A stretch of 60,735 nucleotides of DNA from Casp-actino8 sp001510455. GTDB taxonomy: Bacteria > Actinomycetota > Acidimicrobiia > Acidimicrobiales > Ilumatobacteraceae. Location of the stretch: the NCBI GenBank assembly GCA_027592035.1, contig JAQCIK010000013.1, forward strand, positions 1 through 60,735. The letters are read 5' to 3'. Of this stretch, positions 33,268 to 41,936 are shown in pieces. The position numbers and the translations under genes were made by a program. The notes below the pieces were generated by a model. That model searched no databases. It worked only from the letters and a program-made list of their open reading frames with translations, and was not told the DNA's origin. Position 1 is the first letter of the stretch. Every line of letters starts with the position of its first letter.

Positions 33268-34467
33268 TCAGTCGTCGATCTCTTCGACGTCGACAACGTC
33301 GTCATCGACTGCGGGTAGCTCGGGGATTCCCTGTTTGGTGCGAAGGCGCTCGATCTTCTTGACTTGAGCATTGAGCTTCTTGAACCGGGTGCCATCGACA
33401 TTGATGCTCTCGAGACTCGACTCGAGTTTGCGGAACGATTTCTCGACATCGTCGACAGCAGCGGTGTACTTCTCCCATTCTTTCTGGAAGAGATTGACGA
33501 ACTGCATGATTTCAGCGGCCGTCTTCTCGGTATGGAACGCATCAGCGGCCTGTCGGATCACCACGAGGAATGCGTAGAGGGTGAGTGGCGAGCACAGAAC
33601 AACTTTGCGAGTCAGTGCGTAGTCGATGAGTGTGGGGTCGCTCTCATGGACGAAACCACTGATGCTCTCGTTGGGAACGAACATGAGCACGTAATCAAGA
33701 GTGTTGTCGGAGCTCTTGTCGATGTAGTCGCGTTTGGCGAGGATGTCGGCGTGGCTGCGAACCGCCTTGACGAATGCGTCTTGGGCGACACTTCTCGCTC
33801 CGTCGTTGTCGGCCTGCACGTATTCCGCGTACTTGTCGAGGGGGAACTTGACGTCCATGTAGAGAACACGATCCGGCGGGATCGAGAAGCGGTAGTCGGG
33901 GCGGCCACCGCCATCGATGATGGTCTGCTTGTCGTAGTTGATTCCCTCGACGAATCCGGCCGCGCGAAGCATGTCTTCGGCCAGTCGCTCACCCCATTGT
34001 CCGCGTGCTTGTGAATTGGACAGAACGCGATTCAGATTCTCCGTGCGTTGGGTGAGAGCGGCAACGGCTTCCCCCATTTTGTCGTACTGATTCGTGTTGC
34101 GAGAGGCGAGGTCGTGAATGGCACGATCGATTTCGATCAGACGGCTACTCACCTGGTCTTGCACTTGTTTCAGACCCTGCTCGATCAACGATGCACGGTT
34201 GCCGATCTGTTCCCCACCTTTTTGGGTCACGAGGTCGGACGCCAATTTGATGGCTTCTTCACGGTCGAGGCGAGCCCGCTCATCGAGTTGCCGGAGCGCC
34301 TGTCCGAGGGCCTCGTTCACGGTGCGGGACACGTCGGCGCTGAGGGCGGCCGGATCGACGGGGGATGAGCCGGGCTGTTCGGCGGGAGGGGTCTGTTTCG
34401 TGCGCCATTGAATGCCCACGGCCACGACGAGCAGGACGATCACGATGACGAGGAGAACGGTGTTCAT
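33268..34467 (-). CDS. rmuC: RmuC family DNA recombination protein
   Basis: The 399-residue protein starts with one membrane helix (VLLVIVIVLLVVAVGIQW) and a coiled-coil region (about 45-150). The nuclease-like RmuC core follows, with RGQWGERLAEDMLRAAGF, PDYRFSIPPDRVLYMDVKFPLDKY, DYVLMFVPNESI and LCSPLTLYAFL. An acidic tail ends it. RmuC limits recombination between short inverted repeats and acts in phage defence in E. coli. Here it is likely anchored to the membrane. Confidence 0.93.
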   Translation of the reverse strand: MNTVLLVIVIVLLVVAVGIQWRTKQTPPAEQPGSSPVDPAALSADVSRTVNEALGQALRQLDERARLDREEAIKLASDLVTQKGGEQIGNRASLIEQGLKQVQDQVSSRLIEIDRAIHDLASRNTNQYDKMGEAVAALTQRTENLNRVLSNSQARGQWGERLAEDMLRAAGFVEGINYDKQTIIDGGGRPDYRFSIPPDRVLYMDVKFPLDKYAEYVQADNDGARSVAQDAFVKAVRSHADILAKRDYIDKSSDNTLDYVLMFVPNESISGFVHESDPTLIDYALTRKVVLCSPLTLYAFLVVIRQAADAFHTEKTAAEIMQFVNLFQKEWEKYTAAVDDVEKSFRKLESSLESINVDGTRFKKLNAQVKKIERLRTKQGIPELPAVDDDVVDVEEIDD

Positions 34468-34501
34468 GGGTTGTCAACGCTCCGAGTACGAGTGGATGTG
34501 A

Positions 34502-35221
34502 TCACGAGAGTCCTTCGATTCCGACGAGACGTCCATCGGCCACGGTGATGAGATACGAGCCCTCGATGACCACGAAGTCGTCGGATTCGGGTATCGAGTA
34601 GGCAGCGCGTCCCTGCTCGACGAGCCGCACGAGAGTGTCGGCGGCGACCACGGCACTTCCGGGATGGGACGGATCACGAGCATCGACCCGCAGTGACACG
34701 AACAACAAGTCGTCGATGGGCGTGGCATAGGTGGGTCCGTCGGACGCATCGAATCGGATGAGGAGCGAGGTGGACGAGGCGACACCGTCGATATATCCGA
34801 GGTAGAAGCCGTCGGGGATGGTTCCTGTGACACGACCATCGTCGATCGACCCATCGGAAATCGTGCGAGGTGACGAGGGAGGCTCGGGGGTTTCGGTGGG
34901 CGTGTAGTCGTCGAGGACGAAGGCGGTGTCGTTGTGGTCGTCGTCCTCGTCGTCGGTGTCGATCGAGACGGGTGGAGCGACCGACCCGATGGTGACGGCC
35001 GGTTCGGACTCGTCGTCGGCAGGAGCGGAGACGTCGGGAACGCTCGATTCGGCGAGGGTGGTGTCCGGTGACGTGGGGGAAGAAGAATCTCCGGAGATCG
35101 AGTTCTGGGCCGAGACGACGAGAAGCGCACCGACACTTCCCATCACGGCCACGAGCAGGACGAACGGCACTTTGGAAGCTGACTTCTTGCGTCGCTTCGC
35201 ACGTCGTTTCTTGCTGGCCAC
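34502..35221 (-). CDS. Membrane-anchored low-complexity protein, unknown function
   Basis: The 239-residue protein has a Lys/Arg-rich start (KKRRAKRRKKSASK), one membrane helix (about 18-40), and a Ser/Pro/Asp/Thr-rich outside stretch (about 45-135). A C-terminal folded part of about 100 residues reads TGTIPDGFYLGYIDGV, LLFVSLRVDARDPSHPG and VIEGSYLITVADGRLVGIEGL. The C-terminal part looks like a small beta domain. No family is recognised. GTG at 35221 lies six bases after CAAACT, a weak leaderless-type -10. Confidence 0.75.
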   Translation of the reverse strand: MASKKRRAKRRKKSASKVPFVLLVAVMGSVGALLVVSAQNSISGDSSSPTSPDTTLAESSVPDVSAPADDESEPAVTIGSVAPPVSIDTDDEDDDHNDTAFVLDDYTPTETPEPPSSPRTISDGSIDDGRVTGTIPDGFYLGYIDGVASSTSLLIRFDASDGPTYATPIDDLLFVSLRVDARDPSHPGSAVVAADTLVRLVEQGRAAYSIPESDDFVVIEGSYLITVADGRLVGIEGLS

Positions 35222-35263
35222 CTGGTCAGTTTGTCAGACGGGTGTGACGCCGGGGCGGAGTGC

Positions 35264-36190
35264 TCAGAGCTTCAAGAGGCGCACGTCGTCGACGCGGTGG
35301 TCGGAGTCCTTGTGCAGGATCAGTGAGGCACGATCTCGTGTGGGTTCGATGTTCTCTCTCAGGTTGAGTCCGTTGATTTCTTTCCAGATGAACCGAGCGG
35401 TGGCCACGGCTTCGTCGTGCGACAAATGGGCGTAGTGCTGGAAGAAGCTGTCGGGGTCCTGGAAGATCGACTCACGAAGTGACAAGAATCGATCGACGTA
35501 CCACGACTCGATGTCGGATTCCTCAGCATCGATGTAGATCGAGAAATCGAAGTAGTCACTCACGAACTCGGTGTTCTCACCGCCGGGAGCGCCGACCTGC
35601 AGGACGTTGAGTCCCTCGAGAATCAAGATGTCGGGCTGACAGACCGTGGCCCGTTGGCCGTCGACGATGTCGTAGACCACGTGGCTGTAGACCGGCGCCG
35701 AAACTTCGGGGCGACCGCTCTTCAACTCACGCAGGAAGGTGAGAAGGGCTCGCGTGTCGTAACTCTCGGGGAAACCCTTGCGGTTCATGATGCCGCGTTC
35801 TTCGAGAATTCGGTTGGAGTGGAGGAATCCGTCGGTGGTGATGAGATCGACCTTCGGGTGGTCGGGCCAACGGGAGAGCAGAGCCTGCAAAATACGGGCG
35901 AAAGTGCTCTTGCCCACAGCCACCGAGCCGGCCACACCGATCACGTAGGGAACCTTGGGCGCCAGTTTTCCGAGGAACGTGGCCGTGACCTTGTGCAGAT
36001 TCTGGGTGGCCGACACGTAGAGATTGAGTAGCCGGGTGAGAGGCAGGTAGACCGCCGTGACCTCGTCGAGGTCGATGCGTTCGTTGATGCCACGAAGTCC
36101 CTCGAGATCGTCCTCGCGAAGGGTCATGGGTGTGGCGGCTCGAAGCGATGCCCAGAGGTCGCGGTCGAAAGTGAGGTAACGCTCGGGCAC
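35264..36190 (-). CDS. coaA: Pantothenate kinase type I
   Basis: The 308-residue enzyme phosphorylates pantothenate, the first step of coenzyme A synthesis. It has Walker A GVAGSVAVGKST (about 100-110), LITTDGFLHSN, MNRKGFPESYD, and PDILILEGLNVLQ. The start is proposed at the second GTG (36190), seven bases after TAGCGT; the first GTG at 36196 would leave one base after the -10. Both give normal ends. The gene lies 42 bases after map. Confidence 0.95.
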   Translation of the reverse strand: MPERYLTFDRDLWASLRAATPMTLREDDLEGLRGINERIDLDEVTAVYLPLTRLLNLYVSATQNLHKVTATFLGKLAPKVPYVIGVAGSVAVGKSTFARILQALLSRWPDHPKVDLITTDGFLHSNRILEERGIMNRKGFPESYDTRALLTFLRELKSGRPEVSAPVYSHVVYDIVDGQRATVCQPDILILEGLNVLQVGAPGGENTEFVSDYFDFSIYIDAEESDIESWYVDRFLSLRESIFQDPDSFFQHYAHLSHDEAVATARFIWKEINGLNLRENIEPTRDRASLILHKDSDHRVDDVRLLKL

Positions 36191-36197
36191 GGTCACG

Positions 36198-36203
36198 ACG
36201 CTA
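36198..36203 (-). promoter_or_regulatory. Leaderless-type -10 of coaA
   Basis: The minus strand reads TAGCGT, then seven bases, then GTG at 36190. The spacing decides between the two candidate GTG starts of coaA. Confidence 0.45.
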
Positions 36204-36232
36204 CGGGCCAGAGGTACTCGGCGACGACCTGA

Positions 36233-37228
36233 TCAAGAAGTAGGCGGTCGAGGGGACACGGCTCGGTCACCGGCGGTCATGACGTCGACGCCGGTGTCGG
36301 TGACGAGCACCGTGTGCTCGAACTGGGCCGTGCGCTTGCCATCGGCGGTCACGGCCGTCCAGTCGTCGTCCCACATCTTGTGCTGCCAGGTTCCGAGAGT
36401 GATCATCGGCTCGATCGTGAAGACCATCCCGGGCTTCATGATCATGTTGTTGCGGGCGTCGTAGTAGTGGAGCACCTGGATATCGGTGTGGAACTGCTCA
36501 CCAATGCCATGGCCGATGAAGGCTCGCACCACTCCGAACTTGTGCTTGTGAGCGTGCTCCTCGATGGCCCGCCCGATATCAGAAAGTGGACGGTCGGGTT
36601 TGACGGCCTGAATGCCCTTCCACATGCACTCTTCAGTGACTCGCACGAGCTTGCGATTCATGTCGTCGACGTCGCCGACGAAGAAGGTGGCGTTGGTGTC
36701 GCCGTGCACCCCGTCGAGATAGCAGGTGACGTCGAGATTGATGATGTCGCCGTCCCGGAGAACGGTGGAGTCAGGGATGCCGTGACAGATCACTTCATTG
36801 ACCGATGTACACACGCTCTTCGGATAACCGTGGTAGTTGAGCGGGCTCGGGTAGGCGCCGGCTTCGATAGTGAGATCGTGGACCAAGACGTCGATGTCGT
36901 TGGTGGTGATTCCCGGCTTCACGAATTCACCGGCCTGACGCAAGATGTCGGCCGCCAATGCGCAGGCAGTGCGCATTCGCTCGATGATCTCGGGTGACTT
37001 CACACGAGACTCGTTCCATCGAGGCACCTTGCCGGTCTCCGCGTAGAGAGGGCGACCAATATGAGCCGGAACGGACCGCATCGGCGCAACGATTCCGGGA
37101 ACCACTCGCCCTTCCATGCCCTTGTGGCACCGCTTGTACTTGCGGCCCGAACCACACCAACACGGGTCGTTCGACTGCGGCAGAACTGCTGGCGCCGACG
37201 CCGTAGGGGGCTGTTCGTCAAGACTCAC
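36233..37228 (-). CDS. map: Methionine aminopeptidase with N-terminal SEC-C zinc motif
   Basis: The 331-residue type I enzyme removes the initiator methionine. The N-terminus carries the SEC-C motif PCWCGSGRKYKRCHK (about 22-36), a zinc-binding module found in SecA and other proteins. The peptidase core has NYHGYPKSVCTSVNEVICHGIPD, DIINLDVTCYLDGVHGDTNATFFVG, HGIGEQFHTDIQVLHY and MVFTIEPMI, which hold the five metal ligands. GTG at 37228 is used because the frame upstream only reads through an inverted repeat; it lies seven bases after TAGATT. Confidence 0.95.
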   Translation of the reverse strand: MSLDEQPPTASAPAVLPQSNDPCWCGSGRKYKRCHKGMEGRVVPGIVAPMRSVPAHIGRPLYAETGKVPRWNESRVKSPEIIERMRTACALAADILRQAGEFVKPGITTNDIDVLVHDLTIEAGAYPSPLNYHGYPKSVCTSVNEVICHGIPDSTVLRDGDIINLDVTCYLDGVHGDTNATFFVGDVDDMNRKLVRVTEECMWKGIQAVKPDRPLSDIGRAIEEHAHKHKFGVVRAFIGHGIGEQFHTDIQVLHYYDARNNMIMKPGMVFTIEPMITLGTWQHKMWDDDWTAVTADGKRTAQFEHTVLVTDTGVDVMTAGDRAVSPRPPTS

Positions 37229-37235
37229 TTGACCA

Positions 37236-37241
37236 AATCTA
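37236..37241 (-). promoter_or_regulatory. Leaderless-type -10 of map
   Basis: The minus strand reads TAGATT, seven bases, then the GTG of map. The hexamer overlaps the end of a CAGTCTGTAG element (37248-37239) that recurs in the adjacent inverted repeat. Confidence 0.5.
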
Positions 37242-37250
37242 CAGACTGAA

Positions 37251-37318
37251 CAAATTCGCCCACTCTGTAGCGCAAGTACCGCCTGGAGATGACTAGCGCT
37301 ACAGAGTGGGCGAATTTG
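37251..37318. repeat. Perfect 23-bp inverted repeat between map and the pilus operon
   Basis: The left arm 37251-37273 (starts CAAATTCGCCC, ends CTGTAGCGC) is the exact reverse complement of the right arm 37296-37318 (starts GCGCTACAG, ends GCGAATTTG). The spacer is 22 bp. Each arm contains CACTCTGTAG, and a third near-copy (CAGTCTGTAG) lies at 37248-37239 on the minus strand beside the map -10. A TTTTT follows the right arm at 37323-37327. It may be an operator array, a strong hairpin or the remains of a small mobile element. The remaining 195 bases up to 37513 show no gene. Confidence 0.85.
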
Positions 37319-37513
37319 CACGTTTTTCCAGGGGGAAACGGGACCTGACGGAAATGCGTCGACCCGATCCGGCCCCAACCGAGACATTGTCGAGGAGGCG
37401 GATACGGCAATTCAGCCCTTCCACCATCTGGGTCGATCGACCTATCGATCGTCAAGACACCTTCGAGCATCGTGTCATCCACATCACTCGACCATGTTCG
37501 AAAAGGGGGCCTC

Positions 37514-38167
37514 GTGAGCCAGTTATCAATCGACACCACGTCTTCGTCGAAGCGGAGATCCACGGCGAAATTCGTCGAGCCACTTCGGCGCCGCCAGATA
37601 CGGATCCCGGAGTTGGCGGTCGGACTTCTCGTCATCGCGGCGGCAGTGACCGTATCGGTCGTTCTCAACACCGACGATTCCGAAGGGACGGGTGTCCTGG
37701 CAGTTAATCGTTCGGTACCACGAGGACATGTCATCGACAGCAGCAATCTCACCGTCGTCACTCTGACCGCTGATCAGAACGTCGCCCTTCTGTCGACTCG
37801 TCTCGCCGAAGACGTCATCGGGATGCGAGCAGCAGTCGATATCGACGCAGGTACACCGCTGTCTTCGTCTCACCTCTTCGACATGGTTCCGCTTTCCTCC
37901 GCCGATGCGGTTGTCGGCATCGTGATCGACGATTCCGTGGCCCCGGCCGATCTCGTCGTCGGCGACACGGTCAGAGTGGTGTTTCTCGACTCCTCGCTGG
38001 AGCGCGGCGATGTCGTCACGACTCTTCCGACTCTCGCTGAAGTTTGGTCCGTGTCGTCACCCGATGGTTTGTCGAGCGATCGATCGATCAGTCTGCGTGT
38101 GCCTCGGCTCGTCGCCGACTCATTCGTCGGACACGATGAGATTCACTTGGTGAAGGTGGTGAGCTGA
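37514..38167 (+). CDS. cpaB: CpaB/RcpC-like SAF-domain pilus assembly protein
   Basis: The 217-residue protein has a basic start, one membrane helix (about 35-55, ELAVGLLVIAAAVTVSVVL) and a SAF domain (about 65-125: VLAVNRSVPRGHVIDSSNLTVVTL, DVIGMRAAVDIDAGTPLSSSHL). This matches CpaB-type proteins that help assemble Flp pili at the envelope. GTG at 37514 follows AAAGGGGG. It is the first gene of the tad operon. Confidence 0.85.
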   Translation: MSQLSIDTTSSSKRRSTAKFVEPLRRRQIRIPELAVGLLVIAAAVTVSVVLNTDDSEGTGVLAVNRSVPRGHVIDSSNLTVVTLTADQNVALLSTRLAEDVIGMRAAVDIDAGTPLSSSHLFDMVPLSSADAVVGIVIDDSVAPADLVVGDTVRVVFLDSSLERGDVVTTLPTLAEVWSVSSPDGLSSDRSISLRVPRLVADSFVGHDEIHLVKVVS

Positions 38168-38168
38168 G

Positions 38169-38846
38169 ATGGCCATCATCACGACATCGATGACAGGTGG
38201 TCTCATGGATTTGGCCACTGTGTCCCTCCACATCGCCTCGCTGTGGCCGAGACCGATCACGGTCGTCGAAGCCGATCCAGATGGAGGTCGCTTGGCCGCT
38301 CGACATGACTGGGAGGTACACCCCGGACTGGTCGATCTGGCCGCCATGATTCGTTCACCTCGAGTGGGAACGAACGCTTCGGGACTGATGATGCGCAGAT
38401 ACACCGACGGTGTCTCGGTGGTCGTCGCTCCTCCGGCGGTCGAACCCATCATGGCCAGCCTTCGCGTTCTCGCCCGTCATCAGGATCGAATCGACGAGAT
38501 TCTCGGCACCGACGTTCTGATCGTCGCAGGGAAACTCCGCCCGGATTCGGTTGCCAATCAACTCATCTCGGTCGTGGATCGACGGATCCTCGTCACTCGA
38601 ACCGATCTGGAGGACGTCGTTTCACTGGTTCATCGGGCCGACAGGATGCGCGAGCTCGGAACCTGGCACGTGCTGACTGCGGGTGGTCAGTACGGAGCGA
38701 GTGAACTCGCCCGCACGATCGATTGCCCTGTCATCGCTGATCTTTTGCCCGACAATCCTCGCGGCAGTGCTCGACTTCGTGCGGCGATACGCGAATACGC
38801 CGAGGCGATCGTCGTCGACACTCCTCGTCATGAGGCGGTGGCGTGA
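38169..38846 (+). CDS. CpaE/TadZ-like protein without Walker A
   Basis: The 225-residue protein has the overall plan of ParA/MinD-type proteins in tad clusters. It opens with a first strand and loop reading TTSMTGGLMDLATVSLHIA. Then come PITVVEADPDGGRLAARHDWEVHPGLVDLAAMIR, DVLIVAG and a final AIVVDTPRH strand. The P-loop lysine and KTT of the deviant Walker A motif are absent, so nucleotide hydrolysis is unlikely. It lies between cpaB and tadA and overlaps tadA by four bases, so it probably positions the pilus machine. Confidence 0.75.
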   Translation: MAIITTSMTGGLMDLATVSLHIASLWPRPITVVEADPDGGRLAARHDWEVHPGLVDLAAMIRSPRVGTNASGLMMRRYTDGVSVVVAPPAVEPIMASLRVLARHQDRIDEILGTDVLIVAGKLRPDSVANQLISVVDRRILVTRTDLEDVVSLVHRADRMRELGTWHVLTAGGQYGASELARTIDCPVIADLLPDNPRGSARLRAAIREYAEAIVVDTPRHEAVA

Positions 38847-40147
38847 TGTCGAAGGACGATCTCTCGACCCGGCTACGGGGTTTCGTGGCCGAAGCGCTCG
38901 TCGAGCAACGACACGAGGCCCGCAGTCGGGCTGATGGACAGCCGACCGAAGCTGATGAGGAAAGTCTGCGAGCGGTGATCTCGACCTATCTCGATCGAGA
39001 CGCCACGCAGAGACTTCTCGGTGGTCAATCGACTCTGAGTCCCGATGAGGAGCTCGAGATCACTCGATCCACGATCGATCACTTCATGGGACTCGGACCC
39101 TTGCAACGACTTCTCGATGATCCAGACATCACCGACATTCATGTGCGGGGTACCGGTCCCGTCTGGGTGAAGCATCGCGATGGAAATCGCACCGAACTTC
39201 CTTCAGTGGTCGATTCCGATGACGAGTTGATTCGCCTGGTCCGAAATGCATCCTCGAGATCGTCGCGAGGAGAACGCCGGTTCGATGCATCGACCGTCGA
39301 GTGCAACCTGTGCCTCCCTGACGGGAGTCGTCTCTTCGCAGTCATGGATGTCTCGGCCAGTCCCTCGGTCGTGATCAGAAAGCATCAGTTCGCACTGTCG
39401 TCCCTCGACGAACTTCACCAGGGCGGCCTCCTGACCGACGAACTCAAGTCCTTCTTCAGAGCGGCCGTTCGTGCCCGTCGCAACATCATCGTCGCTGGTG
39501 GAACCGGATCGGGTAAGACGACTCTTCTGCGAGCTCTCATCAACGAGATTCCGCGAAACGAACGGATCGTCACGATCGAGGATGCTTACGAGTTGGGAAT
39601 CGATCGATTCGCTGATCTTCATCCCGACTTCGACACACTCCAGTCACGTCCTCCGAACATCGAAGGTTGCGGCGAGATTGCGTTGGCGGATCTCACGCGA
39701 ATGGCCCTACGAATGGATCCGGATCGTGTGGTGGTCGGAGAAGTACGAGGTTCCGAAGCCTTCCCGATGCTTCTCGCGATGAGCCAGGGGAACAACGGCT
39801 CCATGTGCACGATTCACGCCGACTCGACCCGTTCGGTCTTTCCGAAACTGGCCGCCTATGTGTCGATGGCCAACACCGGACTTCCGGTCGACGTGGTCAA
39901 TCTGGTGATTGCCAATGCAGTGCACTTGGTCGTACACATCGAGCTAACGGGTGGTGTCCGCCGAATCTCCAGCGTCCGAGAGGTGGTGGACGCTGACGGA
40001 CCCCGGATCATCTCCAATGAGATCTTCGAAGCTCGAGATGGGGGAACAGCTGAAGTCGCTTATCCGATGACGGGCGAACTGCGGGAGCTTTTGCTCGAGT
40101 TCGGATTCAATAGTTCGTCGTCCACTCGCTTGCGAGGTGTGTCGTGA
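38843..40147 (+). CDS. tadA: Tad secretion ATPase TadA/CpaF
   Basis: The 434-residue PilT/VirB11-family ATPase powers Flp pilus assembly. Domains are an N-terminal segment (about 1-90), a middle domain with LQRLLDDPDITDIHVRGTGPVWV, and the ATPase core with Walker A IVAGGTGSGKTTLLRAL (about 213-222), the Asp box RIVTIEDAYELGI, Walker B PDRVVVGEVRGSEAFPML and the His box NNGSMCTIHADS. All motifs are intact. It overlaps the preceding and following genes by four bases each. Confidence 0.95.
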   Translation: MMSKDDLSTRLRGFVAEALVEQRHEARSRADGQPTEADEESLRAVISTYLDRDATQRLLGGQSTLSPDEELEITRSTIDHFMGLGPLQRLLDDPDITDIHVRGTGPVWVKHRDGNRTELPSVVDSDDELIRLVRNASSRSSRGERRFDASTVECNLCLPDGSRLFAVMDVSASPSVVIRKHQFALSSLDELHQGGLLTDELKSFFRAAVRARRNIIVAGGTGSGKTTLLRALINEIPRNERIVTIEDAYELGIDRFADLHPDFDTLQSRPPNIEGCGEIALADLTRMALRMDPDRVVVGEVRGSEAFPMLLAMSQGNNGSMCTIHADSTRSVFPKLAAYVSMANTGLPVDVVNLVIANAVHLVVHIELTGGVRRISSVREVVDADGPRIISNEIFEARDGGTAEVAYPMTGELRELLLEFGFNSSSSTRLRGVS

Positions 40148-40851
40148 GATTGGCCTTCGCGGTTCTCATCGGTCTGGTTACTGGTGTGGGTGCGCTCACG
40201 GTTGCGTCCGCACTTCGTGATTCGGTGAAGGAACGCGAGATGACCTGGCGTCGACCGAAGAGTCGATCAAGTGTTGATGATCGCGAGCTCGTCGAAGCAT
40301 TGGCGATTTGGATCGAACAACTCCGCGACACAATGGCCGGTGCCCGTGGTCTCGAACAGGCCATTGCGGCGACAGCGAGCACCGCCCCTCATCTCCTTCA
40401 GAAATCGGTGACGCGTTTGGCGGATCGACTCGATCATGAACCTCTGTCGAACAGCGCCCGGACATTCGCAGAGGAAGTCGACAATTCGCTTGCCGACTTC
40501 GTGGTGGCGGTTCTCGTGACAGCTTCGCAACAGCAGGTCAGAGACGTCGGTGCGGTGCTCAGCCAGCTGGCCGACTGTTGCCGGGACGAAGTGAGGATGA
40601 GGACCCGGGTCTGGGTATCACGGGCACGAACACGTAGTGCCGTACGGATCATCGTCGGAGTACTCGTGGTCTTCGTCGCCGGACTGTTCGCCTTCAACCG
40701 CACCTACCTCGAGCCATACGGCTCACCTTCCGGGATGGTGGTTCTCGCGCTGGTGGTCATTCTCTTCGCTACCGCTTTGACGGCGATGAATCGATTGTCG
40801 AAGTTCGATGCTCCACCGAGGTTCGTCTCTCATCGAGGAGCATCATCGTGA
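40144..40851 (+). CDS. tadB: TadB-like type II secretion F-domain protein
   Basis: The 235-residue inner-membrane platform protein of the Tad system has one N-terminal membrane helix (1-20), a cytoplasmic T2SSF-type helical region (about 55-165: LAIWIEQLRDTMAGARGLEQAIAATASTAP and VLSQLADCCRDEVRMRTRVWVSRARTRSAVRI) and two C-terminal helices (170-190 and 200-220). It starts on an overlap with tadA. Confidence 0.88.
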   Translation: MRLAFAVLIGLVTGVGALTVASALRDSVKEREMTWRRPKSRSSVDDRELVEALAIWIEQLRDTMAGARGLEQAIAATASTAPHLLQKSVTRLADRLDHEPLSNSARTFAEEVDNSLADFVVAVLVTASQQQVRDVGAVLSQLADCCRDEVRMRTRVWVSRARTRSAVRIIVGVLVVFVAGLFAFNRTYLEPYGSPSGMVVLALVVILFATALTAMNRLSKFDAPPRFVSHRGASS

Positions 40852-41687
40852 TCGCAACCGTGACGACTTCCCTCGCTCTTGCAGTCGGTGTGGGGGTCGT
40901 GTACCGATCGGTCCGACGTCCGCCTCTGGAGAGTCGGCTCTCGCGCTTCATCGACACGGAGTCCGAACCGACGCCGGTCAGTCGTCCAATGATCGATCGA
41001 TTGCTGGCCTGTGACGAACGAGATCTTGCTGTCACCGGCACGAGTTCGTCGAAATACGCGACCGAGCAGATCACGTGTGCGGTCATTGCACTCGCTGTTC
41101 CGGTGGCGATGTTCGTGATCCTCGGGATGGGGGGAGTGAGTCTCCCGATTCCGATGGTCGTGATGATGAGCACCGCCTGCGGTGTACTCGGAATGCAGAT
41201 CCCACGAATGACCCTGGTACAGAAGGCTCGTCGTGCTCGACACGACTTCCGAAGTTCGTTGTCGTCGTACCTCGATCTCGTCTCGATCATGTTGTCGGGC
41301 GGGGCAGGAATCGAAACCGCTCTCGTCGCGGCGTCCCGAGTCGGTGATGGCCCGACTTATCTCTTGATCAACGATGCCTTGGATGTCGCTCGATCGACAC
41401 GACGCTCCCCGTGGGACGTACTGGCCGACGAAGGCCGCCGAATCGGGGTGAACGAGCTCCCTGAATTGGCTGCGACCGTGAAGTTGGGAGGCGAACAGGG
41501 AGCTCGAATGACCTCTTCGTTGGTCGCCAAGGCGGCGTCACTTCGTCAGAAGCACATGGCAGAGGTGGAAGCAGCGGCGAATTCATCGACTGAGCGAATG
41601 GGATTGCCAATGGTCCTCATGTTCGTCGCCTTCCTCATCTTGCTGGGGTATCCAGCCATGCACCTGATCAGCCAAGGATTTGGCTGA
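40848..41687 (+). CDS. tadC: TadC-like type II secretion F-domain protein
   Basis: The 279-residue second platform protein has membrane helices near 1-20, 75-95 and 98-115, the T2SSF domain (about 140-240: SSYLDLVSIMLSGGAGIETALVAASRVG and LAATVKLGGEQGARMTSSLVAKAASLRQKHMAEVEAAANSSTERM) and a last helix ending LLGYPAMHLIS. It overlaps tadB by four bases. A 54-nt gap follows before the pilin gene. Confidence 0.88.
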   Translation: MIATVTTSLALAVGVGVVYRSVRRPPLESRLSRFIDTESEPTPVSRPMIDRLLACDERDLAVTGTSSSKYATEQITCAVIALAVPVAMFVILGMGGVSLPIPMVVMMSTACGVLGMQIPRMTLVQKARRARHDFRSSLSSYLDLVSIMLSGGAGIETALVAASRVGDGPTYLLINDALDVARSTRRSPWDVLADEGRRIGVNELPELAATVKLGGEQGARMTSSLVAKAASLRQKHMAEVEAAANSSTERMGLPMVLMFVAFLILLGYPAMHLISQGFG

Positions 41688-41741
41688 TCACTCTTCGACC
41701 GCCACACAACAAGAAACAAACAACAAGAACAGGAGAAAGCA

Positions 41742-41936
41742 ATGTCACATTTCCGTCAACTCTGGGATTACTACGCAATTCGGCTTGCCGCATCACGGGA
41801 ACTCGATCGAGATCGAGGAGAGGTCAGTGCCACGACGGTGGTCATGGCCGCAGCGTTGATCGCTCTCGCCATTTCGGTGGGCGTCATCATCACGAACAAG
41901 GTTCGTGAGAAGGCCAATGATCTCGATCTCGGCTGA
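41742..41936 (+). CDS. flp: Flp-type pilin-like small protein
   Basis: The 64-residue protein has a charged N-terminal part ending RDRGEVSATTVVMA, followed by one hydrophobic helix (about 33-51) and a short charged tail. Size, position after tadBC and the single helix after a charged leader fit an Flp pilin or pseudopilin processed by a prepilin peptidase. The classical Gly-then-Glu/Tyr cleavage motif is only partly matched (RGEVSATT). A strong AGGAGA site precedes it. Confidence 0.75.
   Translation: MSHFRQLWDYYAIRLAASRELDRDRGEVSATTVVMAAALIALAISVGVIITNKVREKANDLDLG

Noticed and set aside
34474..35136. Second frame inside the membrane-anchored protein gene
   Set aside because: Ser/Pro/Thr/Arg repeats produced by the GC-rich linker of the real gene in another frame.
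37296..37327. Right arm plus TTTTT as an intrinsic terminator of a plus-strand gene
   Set aside because: No plus-strand gene ends upstream; both flanking genes start away from the repeat.
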